Of a stretch of 11,017 nt of DNA, positions 5,649 through 11,017 are shown piece after piece. The position numbers were made by a program, and so were the translations under genes. The DNA lies in the NCBI GenBank assembly GCA_047605605.1, contig JASGFG010000100.1, forward strand, positions 1-11,017, in the 5' to 3' direction. A model generated the notes under the pieces. The model saw only the letters and a program-made list of their open reading frames with translations, was not told the origin of the DNA and did no database searches. The first letter of the stretch is position 1. Every line of letters starts with the position of its first letter. The DNA is from JAATGA01 sp047605605 (GTDB lineage: Bacteria > Pseudomonadota > Alphaproteobacteria > Rhodobacterales > Rhodobacteraceae).

Positions 5649-7526
5649 ATGACCCGGGAAATTTCATTTATCGCGCTGATCGCCGCGCTGACGGCCGGCG
5701 CCGTGCAGGCGCAAGAGACCGAAGAGGTCGTGCTGGACACCATCACCCTGACCGCCAGTTCCGAGCCGGTCAGCCTTAGCCGCACGGGTGCCACCGTGGA
5801 CGTGGTGACGGGCGAGCAGATCCGCGCGGCGGGCGACCTGTCGCTGGCGGGGCAATTGGCGCGGGTGCCGGGCGTTTCCATTTCGCGCAACGGCGGGCTG
5901 GGGGCCACGACCTCGCTGCGGCTGCGGGGCCTGGGGGGCGCCTATATCGGCGTGCGGATCGACGGGATGGATGTGACCGATCCGTCGAACACGCAGGTTT
6001 CCTATGATTTCGGCACCACCACCATCGGCGGCCTTGGCCGGGTCGAGGTGCTGCGCGGGTCGCAATCGGCGCTTTACGGATCTTCCGCCATCGGCGGCGT
6101 GGTCGACATCACCAGCTTCCGCCCGGAAAAGGATGGCCTCAGCGGCCGGATCTCGGTCGAGGGGGGCAGCGATTCCACCTATTCCGGCACGGCCGCCGTG
6201 GGGGTGCGCGACGATCGCGGGCAACTGGCCTTCACCGCCAGCCGCACGACGACCCAAGGCATTTCCGCCGCCGCCGACGGGACCGAGGATGACGGCTTCC
6301 GCGCCACCACGCTGAACCTTTACGGCGATTATCGCCTGACGGATACCGTGACGGTCGGCGCCAGCGGCATCTGGCGCGACAGCGACACCGATATGGACGG
6401 CTTTCCTGCCCCCGCCTACACCCTTGGCGATACCGACGATACCGAGGAGGGCCGGCTGCGCGGCGGCCGGGTCTTTGCCCGCCTGGAAACCGGCGCCGTC
6501 ACGCAGGAACTGTCCCTTGGCCATCTGGAGAACAAGCGGTTCTACGACTATCCCGCCGATGCCTCGACCTATGACTACAAGGGTGAGCGCGATACGCTGG
6601 CCTATTCCGGCAAATGGGATGCGAGCGACGCCTTTTCGCTGAACTGGGGGGCCGAGCGGGTGAAGGAAAGCTATTCCACCGTCTCCGTCTCGCCCTGGAG
6701 CACGGGCGAGGACTCGGGCGATGCCGCGACCACATCGGTCTTTGCCGAAGCGCTTTATGCCCTGTCGCCCGATGTCGACCTGTCCTTTGCGCTGCGCCAT
6801 GACGACCACGATGCCTTTGGCGGCAAGGTCACGGGCCGCGCGGCAATGGCATGGCGGCCGACCGGGGACTGGATAATCCGGGCCGTCGCCTCGACCGGGT
6901 TCCGTGCGCCGTCGCTTTACGAACTTCACAGTGCCTATGGCGATCCGTCGCTGACGCCGGAAACCAGCCGCAGCTTTGAACTGGGGGCCGAATACCTGAT
7001 GGCCGGCGGCTCGGTTCAGGTGACGCTGTTCGACACGAAGATCACCGACCTGATCCAGTTCGACTATGCCGCCACCGCCTGCGGCCAGCCCTATGGCTGC
7101 TATGCGCAGGTGCCGGGCGATACCAAGACCAAAGGGGTCGAGATCAGCGGCAAGTATGACCTAAACGACCGCTGGAAGGTCTATGGCAGCTATACCTATA
7201 CCGACGCCTATTCCCTGGGCAGCGGCACGCGCGACCGTTTGCCGCTGGTGCCGCGCAACGACGTGACGCTGGGCGTGGAAGGGCAGATCACCGACCGGAT
7301 CGCCGCGCGCGCCTCGGTCCAGCATGTGGCCGATTTCATCGACAGCAGCGGCACCGAAAGGATGCCCGACTTCACCGTCGTCAATGTGGGCATGGACTAT
7401 CGGATCACCGAAGGGACGACCGCCTATCTGCGGGTCGAGAACCTGTTCGACGAGGAGTATCAGACGGTCCGCGGCTATGCCCAGCCGGGCCGTCAGGTGT
7501 TCGCCGGTGTCCGCGCGTCGTTCTGA
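5649..7526 (+). CDS. btuB: TonB-dependent outer-membrane corrinoid receptor
   Basis: A 625-residue receptor for vitamin B12 and related corrinoids, powered by TonB-ExbB-ExbD, which are encoded elsewhere. A signal peptide covers residues 1-21 (cleavage AVQA-Q). The TonB box is D30-TITLTAS-37. The plug domain (~45-155) has the family signature RVEVLRGSQSALYGSSAIGGVVDI. The rest is a beta-barrel with regular aromatic strands, including TGFRAPSLYELH near 417-428 and a C-terminal segment (VENLFDEEYQTVRGYAQPG) ending in the terminal phenylalanine needed for outer-membrane assembly. C478 and C484 sit close together, probably in an extracellular loop. Length matches E. coli BtuB (~614). The start has AAAGGGG nine bases upstream. 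Corrinoid specificity is inferred from the riboswitch and the btuFCD-cbiZ neighbours, since sequence alone would allow another siderophore-like ligand. Confidence 0.93.
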   Translation: MTREISFIALIAALTAGAVQAQETEEVVLDTITLTASSEPVSLSRTGATVDVVTGEQIRAAGDLSLAGQLARVPGVSISRNGGLGATTSLRLRGLGGAYIGVRIDGMDVTDPSNTQVSYDFGTTTIGGLGRVEVLRGSQSALYGSSAIGGVVDITSFRPEKDGLSGRISVEGGSDSTYSGTAAVGVRDDRGQLAFTASRTTTQGISAAADGTEDDGFRATTLNLYGDYRLTDTVTVGASGIWRDSDTDMDGFPAPAYTLGDTDDTEEGRLRGGRVFARLETGAVTQELSLGHLENKRFYDYPADASTYDYKGERDTLAYSGKWDASDAFSLNWGAERVKESYSTVSVSPWSTGEDSGDAATTSVFAEALYALSPDVDLSFALRHDDHDAFGGKVTGRAAMAWRPTGDWIIRAVASTGFRAPSLYELHSAYGDPSLTPETSRSFELGAEYLMAGGSVQVTLFDTKITDLIQFDYAATACGQPYGCYAQVPGDTKTKGVEISGKYDLNDRWKVYGSYTYTDAYSLGSGTRDRLPLVPRNDVTLGVEGQITDRIAARASVQHVADFIDSSGTERMPDFTVVNVGMDYRITEGTTAYLRVENLFDEEYQTVRGYAQPGRQVFAGVRASF

Positions 7527-8454
7527 CATATTGCGGGCCGTTGCGGCCGCGCTGGTCCTGGCCGGCGCGGCGCAGGTCGCGGGGGCGGAGGGCGGATCTT
7601 CATCCCCCGCCGCGATTGCGGCTGCCGACGGGGCTGCAAACCCGCCCGCTGGGGCGCCCCTGCGGGTGGTGTCGATGAACCTTTGCACCGACCAGCTGGC
7701 GATGCTGCTGGCCGCGCCGGGGCAACTGGTCTCGGTGTCGAACCTGGCCACCGATCCGCTGTCCTCCTCGATGGTGGATCGGGCGCGGGACTATGTGCCA
7801 AACCGGGGTCAGGCAGAGCAGATCTTCCTCATGCACCCCGATCTGGTGTTGGCCGGAACCTATACCGCCACGGCGACGGTCGACCTGCTGGACCGGCTGG
7901 GGGTCCGGGTGGTGCGGGTGCCGCCCGTCGCCTCGCTGGCCGATGTGGCAGACCAGATGCGGCTGGTCGGCCGGGTTCTGGGCCGCGCGGCCGAGGGCGA
8001 GGCCATGGCCCGCGACTTCGAGGCGCAGGTGCAGGCGCTGCGCATCGACCTGCCGCCCGCGACGGCGGCGATGTATTATCCGAACGGCTATACGACCGGC
8101 GCGGGGACGGTGGCCGACGAGATCCTGCGCCTGACCGGCTTTCGCAACGTGGGGGCCGAGGCCGGGCTGACCGGCGGCGGCACCCTGCCGCTGGAACGGC
8201 TGGTGATGGCGGCCCCGCGGATGATCGTGACCTCGCAGCCCTATCCCGGCGCCTCGCGGTCCGAGGAAATACTTGTCCACCCCGCGTTGCGCGCGCTTCA
8301 GGCGCGGGCGGCCAGCGCCACCATGTCCGATGCCGACTGGGTTTGCGGCACACCCTATATGCTGCGCGCCATCGCCGCCATGGCCGCCGCGCGCCGCGCG
8401 CTGGAGCCGTCGGCGCGGGGCGACGATCCGGGTCCGCAGGGCGGGGCGGGGTGA
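7507..8454 (+). CDS. btuF: Periplasmic corrinoid-binding protein of the BtuCDF importer
   Basis: A 315-residue member of the helical-backbone binding proteins (periplasmic_binding_2/TroA-like) that passes cobalamin or cobinamide from BtuB to BtuCD. A signal peptide of about 27 residues is seen (RRSDILR, then a hydrophobic core, cleavage near VAGA-E). A ~20-residue Ala/Gly/Pro-rich linker follows. The folded domain begins at ~52 with LRVVSMNLCTDQLAMLL, a hallmark of these alphaproteobacterial proteins. IFLMHPDLVLAG and LLDRLGVRVVRVP follow in the first lobe. The start is not ATG. GTG at 7507 gives a proper positively charged signal peptide and has CAGGTG upstream. It overlaps the btuB end by 20 bases. 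TTG at 7531 is the alternative and lacks a ribosome binding site. An in-frame ATG far upstream would read out of frame through btuB and is rejected. Confidence 0.88.
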   Translation: MSARRSDILRAVAAALVLAGAAQVAGAEGGSSSPAAIAAADGAANPPAGAPLRVVSMNLCTDQLAMLLAAPGQLVSVSNLATDPLSSSMVDRARDYVPNRGQAEQIFLMHPDLVLAGTYTATATVDLLDRLGVRVVRVPPVASLADVADQMRLVGRVLGRAAEGEAMARDFEAQVQALRIDLPPATAAMYYPNGYTTGAGTVADEILRLTGFRNVGAEAGLTGGGTLPLERLVMAAPRMIVTSQPYPGASRSEEILVHPALRALQARAASATMSDADWVCGTPYMLRAIAAMAAARRALEPSARGDDPGPQGGAG

Positions 8455-8573
8455 TGCGGTCTTCTGGCGGGATGGGGCGGGGGCCGCGCCCCTGCGCGGG
8501 GGCTTGCCTTGGCCGCCCGGCTGCGGGAAGGTCGGGCGAGCCGTATGGAAAGCGGGCTGCGCGATGCGGTTGA
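8454..8573 (+). CDS. Possible 39-codon coupling minicistron between btuF and btuC
   Basis: The btuF stop and an ATG overlap as TGATG (8452-8456). The resulting reading frame of 39 codons ends at TGA 8571-8573, ten bases inside btuC, so it spans the whole 109-base gap. G-rich sequence upstream (GGGCGGGGCGGGG) could act as ribosome binding site. The predicted peptide is Gly/Arg/Pro-rich with three cysteines and resembles no family I know. If translated, its likely job is to carry ribosomes to btuC rather than to make a functional protein. It may equally be chance in GC-rich DNA. Confidence 0.25.
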   Translation: MRSSGGMGRGPRPCAGACLGRPAAGRSGEPYGKRAARCG

Positions 8574-9544
8574 TCCTTGCCCTGTCTTTTCTGGTCGTGC
8601 TGTTGTTCGCGGCCTCGCTGCTGATCGGGCCGGCGGCCCTGGGCCTTGGCGACAGCCTGTCGGCGCTGGCCGCGGGCAAGGGCGGGCCGGTGGTTCTGGT
8701 CATGCGGGAAATCCGGCTGCCGCGCGCGTTGCTGGGGGCGGGGGTCGGCGCGGTCCTGGGCCTTTCGGGGGCGGCGATGCAGGGGTTCCTGCGCAATCCT
8801 CTGGCCGAGCCGGGGCTGATCGGGGTGTCCTCGACCGCGGCGCTCGGGGCGGTGCTGTCCTTGCAGACCGGACTGGCGGCGGTCTTTGCGCTGGCGCTGC
8901 CGCTGGCCGCACTGTGCGGGGCGGGGCTGTCGGTCGTCGTCATGCTGGCGCTGGCCGGGCCGCGCGGGGGGGCGCTGGCGCTGATCCTGGCCGGGATCGC
9001 GATCACCGCGCTGTCGGGGGCGGCGACCTCGCTGGTGCTGAACCTGTCGCCCAACCCCTTTGCCGCGATGGAGATCGTCTATTGGATGATGGGCTCGCTG
9101 GCCGACAGGTCGATGCAGCATGTCTGGCTGGCACTGCCGCTGATGGTCGCCGGTTCGGCGCTGCTGCTCAGCCTGGGGCGGGGGCTGGATGCGCTGACGC
9201 TGGGCGAGGATGCGGCGCAGAGCATGGGGGTCAACCTGCCCCGGCTGCGGCTGAGGCTGGTTGCGGGGACGGCGCTGGCGGTCGGCGCCTCGGTCGCGGT
9301 GGCCGGGGCCATCGGCTTCGTCGGGCTGGTGGTGCCGCATCTGCTGCGCCGGGCGACGGGGGGGATGCCCTCGCGCCTGATGCCGGCGGCGGCGCTTGGC
9401 GGGGCGGCGATGGTGCTGGCGGCCGATATCGCCGTGCGGGTGGTGGCGCCCGACCGCGATCTGAAGCTGGGTGTTCTGACCGCGCTGATCGGGGCGCCGT
9501 TCTTTCTGCACCTGATCTGGCGGATGCGGGCGGTCGAGGCATGA
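8564..9544 (+). CDS. btuC: Corrinoid ABC importer permease (BtuC, FecCD family)
   Basis: A 326-residue inner-membrane permease, the same length as E. coli BtuC. Hydrophobic segments run through most of the protein, as expected for the ten-helix BtuC fold. Family motifs are clear: REIRLPRALLGAGVGAVLG (48-66), SGAAMQGFLRNPLAEPGLIG (68-87) and the cytoplasmic coupling region with GAIGFVGLVVPHLLRR (248-263). The C-terminus (DRDLKLGVLTALIGAPFFL) matches the family end. The start at MRLILALSF is chosen by length and because the first helix begins there. The ribosome binding site is modest (GGAAAG about 11 bases upstream). BtuC forms a homodimer with two BtuD subunits. Its stop overlaps the btuD start by 4 bases (ATGA). 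Confidence 0.93.
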   Translation: MRLILALSFLVVLLFAASLLIGPAALGLGDSLSALAAGKGGPVVLVMREIRLPRALLGAGVGAVLGLSGAAMQGFLRNPLAEPGLIGVSSTAALGAVLSLQTGLAAVFALALPLAALCGAGLSVVVMLALAGPRGGALALILAGIAITALSGAATSLVLNLSPNPFAAMEIVYWMMGSLADRSMQHVWLALPLMVAGSALLLSLGRGLDALTLGEDAAQSMGVNLPRLRLRLVAGTALAVGASVAVAGAIGFVGLVVPHLLRRATGGMPSRLMPAAALGGAAMVLAADIAVRVVAPDRDLKLGVLTALIGAPFFLHLIWRMRAVEA

Positions 9545-10311
9545 GGACGCCCGCACAAGCCACATCAATTTCGACCGGCAAGCCATTGCTTTCCTTGCAG
9601 GACATGACCGTTCGCCGCGCAGGCCGCGCCACGGTCGAGCGCGCCGCGCTGACCCTTTCGGCGGGCGAGTTCGTCGGTCTGATCGGCCCGAACGGTGCGG
9701 GCAAGACCACGCTTTTGCGCGCGGCCCTTGGCCTTTTGCCGCATGAGGGGGGATCGAGCCTGTCGGCCCTGCCCGCCGCCGCCCGTGCCCGCGCCGCGGC
9801 CTTTCTGCCGCAGGCGCGCGAGATTGCCTGGCCGGTGACGGTGGCGGCACTGGTGGCACTGGGCCGGGTGGGGCGCGACGATCCCGCCGCCGTCGCCCGC
9901 GCGCTGGACCGGATGGGGCTGGCCACCCTGGCCGATCGCCGCGCGACCGAGCTTTCGGGGGGCGAACAGGCCCGCGCCCTGATCGCGCGGGCCCTGGCGC
10001 AGGACACGGCGCTGCTGATCGCGGACGAGCCGGTGGCGGGGCTGGACCCCGAGGCGCAGCTGCGCACGATGCAGGTGTTCCGCGATCTGGCGGACGAGGG
10101 GCGCGGGGTGCTGGCCTCGATCCACGATCTGGGCCTTGCGGCGCGGTTCTGCGACCGGTTGGTGATGATGCAGGAAGGCCGGATCGTGGCCAATGGCCCC
10201 CCGCGCGAGGTGCTGACCGACGAACGGCTGGCGCAGGTCTTCGGCATCCGCGCCTTTCACGCCGATACGGACGAGGGGCCGGTGTTCCAGCCCGTCGCGG
10301 TGATCCGGTGA
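9541..10311 (+). CDS. btuD: Corrinoid ABC importer ATPase (BtuD)
   Basis: A 256-residue ATPase energising corrinoid import through BtuC. Motifs: Walker A GPNGAGKTT (49-57), Q-loop Q91, signature LSGGEQAR (138-145), Walker B ALLIADEP (157-164, catalytic E163), D-loop AGLD (166-169) and switch histidine H195 in SIHD. The segment between Walker A and the Q-loop (residues ~66-88) is short and Ala-rich compared with typical FecE/BtuD proteins, which usually carry a G-x-V-xx-DG turn there. The rest is normal. The start ATG overlaps the btuC stop (ATGA), and the stop overlaps the cbiZ GTG start (GTGA), so translation is probably coupled on both sides. FecE-type siderophore ATPases are near relatives, so the corrinoid assignment relies on the operon. 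Confidence 0.92.
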   Translation: MRTPAQATSISTGKPLLSLQDMTVRRAGRATVERAALTLSAGEFVGLIGPNGAGKTTLLRAALGLLPHEGGSSLSALPAAARARAAAFLPQAREIAWPVTVAALVALGRVGRDDPAAVARALDRMGLATLADRRATELSGGEQARALIARALAQDTALLIADEPVAGLDPEAQLRTMQVFRDLADEGRGVLASIHDLGLAARFCDRLVMMQEGRIVANGPPREVLTDERLAQVFGIRAFHADTDEGPVFQPVAVIR

Positions 10312-11017
10312 TCGCCGTCACGCTGGACCGGCCCTGGCTGGCCGCGCGCCTGCCGCGCCCGATGCGGGTGCTGAGCTGGGCGCCCTTTGGCGCGGGCTAT
10401 CGCCGGACCGACCTGATCCTGTGGCGGGAGGTCAGGAATGCCGACCTGACGCCCGGCTTCGATGCCGAGGGCTGGCTTCAGTCGCAGATGCCCGATCCCC
10501 TGGCCGTGGGAATGCTGACTTCGCGCGATGTCGGAACCTTTACCGTGGCCGAGGCCGGGGTCGAGGGCATCCGGGCCGCCTGCGTGGCGACGCTGGGCCT
10601 GTCGAACGCCGAAAGCGTGGGGCGGCGGCTGCCCTATCACAGCGCGGATTACGGCACGATCAATCTGGCCGTTGCCGTCGGAGCGGCCCTGACCGAGGCC
10701 GCGCAGCTGGAGGCGATGTCGATCGCCGTTCAGGCCCGCACCGCGGCGGTGATGGAGGAGGGGCTGGTGCTGGACACGGGAACCGCCACCGGCACCGGGA
10801 CCGATTGCGTGGCGCTGGCCTGCGACGAGGGTGCGGGGCGCTATGCCGGGCTGCACACCCCCCTGGGCGAGGCCGTGGGGGCGGCGGTGCGCGGGGCGGT
10901 GGCGCAGGCGGCGGCGGACTGGATGCGCTGGCGCGAGGCGGAGAGGGCGCGGGGGGGGGGGGGGGGGGGGGGGGGGCGCCCGCCGCCCCGCCGGGAGGCG
11001 CGGGGTCTGAGGGGGGG
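10308..11017 (+). CDS. cbiZ: Adenosylcobinamide amidohydrolase CbiZ, running off the window
   Basis: Starts with GTG at 10308, overlapping the btuD stop by 4 bases (GTGA). Reliable reading to about 10950 gives 214 residues. Sequence features match the CbiZ family: VGMLTSRDVGTF (near residues 67-78), ATLGLSNAESVGRR, TINLAVAVGAALTEAA, EAMSIAVQARTAAVMEEG, and the signature TATGTGTD (T159-D166). CbiZ cleaves the aminopropanol side chain of adenosylcobinamide to give adenosylcobyric acid, so that salvaged incomplete or foreign corrinoids re-enter cobalamin synthesis. The Rhodobacter sphaeroides enzyme has this role in corrinoid remodelling. It is cytoplasmic and sits with btuBFCD under one riboswitch. 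The C-terminal end is uncertain. After residue ~214 a 26-G run encodes glycines, and no in-frame stop appears before the window ends. An out-of-frame TGA at 11008 would be in frame if the run is mis-sized by one base (or one plus a multiple of three). Confidence 0.9.
   Translation, partial: MIAVTLDRPWLAARLPRPMRVLSWAPFGAGYRRTDLILWREVRNADLTPGFDAEGWLQSQMPDPLAVGMLTSRDVGTFTVAEAGVEGIRAACVATLGLSNAESVGRRLPYHSADYGTINLAVAVGAALTEAAQLEAMSIAVQARTAAVMEEGLVLDTGTATGTGTDCVALACDEGAGRYAGLHTPLGEAVGAAVRGAVAQAAADWMRWREAERARGGGGGGGGRPPPRREARGLRG
10951..10976. repeat. 26-base G homopolymer near the contig end
   Basis: An uninterrupted run of 26 G, followed by G/C-only sequence and a final run of seven G. It falls in the 3' end of cbiZ. 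No other run of comparable length occurs in the window. This is typical of false poly-G calls from two-colour sequencing or of a failing assembly end, so downstream bases should not be trusted. Confidence 0.8.

Noticed and set aside
5664..6929. 421-codon minus-strand frame opposite btuB
   Set aside because: Low-complexity shadow of a well-supported TonB-dependent receptor.
8474..8492. GC hairpin (GGGGCG / CGCCCC) between btuF and btuC as a terminator
   Set aside because: The 6-bp stem has a 7-base loop but no U-tract follows, and the downstream genes clearly belong to the same operon. At most it could tune expression.
7829..10321. 830-codon open frame on the minus strand opposite btuF-btuC-btuD
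   Set aside because: Arg/Pro/Ala-rich, low-complexity product with no domain. It is the usual antisense shadow of GC-rich genes whose plus-strand products are clearly recognised.
10257..10856. 199-codon minus-strand frame at the right end
   Set aside because: It lies opposite cbiZ, whose plus-strand translation shows the CbiZ signature. The minus product has no recognisable features.
1..11017. CRISPR arrays, insertion sequences, tRNA or rRNA genes, prophage or defence genes
   Set aside because: No spaced direct repeats, transposase-like proteins, cloverleaf sequences, rRNA segments or defence domains were seen on either strand. All substantial coding frames are accounted for by ordinary transport, salvage, ferredoxin and lipoprotein genes.

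Overview
The window is high-GC DNA (strong G/C bias at third codon positions) and most resembles a Rhodobacteraceae alphaproteobacterium close to Paracoccus or Rhodobacter. This rests on the protein families, the gene style and the FdVI-type ferredoxin, not on a database search. The right edge looks like a contig end: the last ~67 bases contain a 26-base G run and are not trustworthy.

Layout. 1-152: intergenic hairpins. 153-476 (-): an adrenodoxin/FdVI-type [2Fe-2S] ferredoxin. 477-647: divergent intergenic region with an operator-like inverted repeat. 648-1232 (+): a lipoprotein with a peptidoglycan-binding domain. 1236-5084 (-): a complete four-gene polyamine ABC importer operon in the order potA-potB-potC-potD (ATPase, two permeases, periplasmic binding protein). 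It ends in an intrinsic terminator that lies inside the 3' end of the convergent lipoprotein gene. 5085-5648: non-coding region between the divergent pot and btu operons. It holds the pot leader and a well-formed cobalamin riboswitch (5343-5505) preceded by a TTGACA promoter and followed by a folded leader that can hide the btuB ribosome binding site. 5649-11017 (+): a corrinoid uptake and salvage operon btuB-btuF-btuC-btuD-cbiZ, with cbiZ running off the end.

How the genes work together. The riboswitch should shut the btu operon down when coenzyme B12 is plentiful. When B12 is scarce, BtuB imports corrinoids across the outer membrane (energised by TonB, not in the window), BtuF binds them in the periplasm, and BtuC/BtuD carry them across the inner membrane. 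CbiZ then removes the aminopropanol arm of adenosylcobinamide so that the corrin ring re-enters cobalamin synthesis as adenosylcobyric acid. The genes are tightly packed (20-bp, 4-bp and 4-bp overlaps). The exception is a 109-bp gap before btuC, bridged by a possible 39-codon minicistron. The Pot operon is a self-contained polyamine (spermidine/putrescine-type) importer.

I did not find an evidently new defence, mobile or biosynthetic system. The most interesting items are regulatory: the predicted riboswitch expression platform, the btuF-btuC minicistron and the terminator embedded in a convergent coding sequence.
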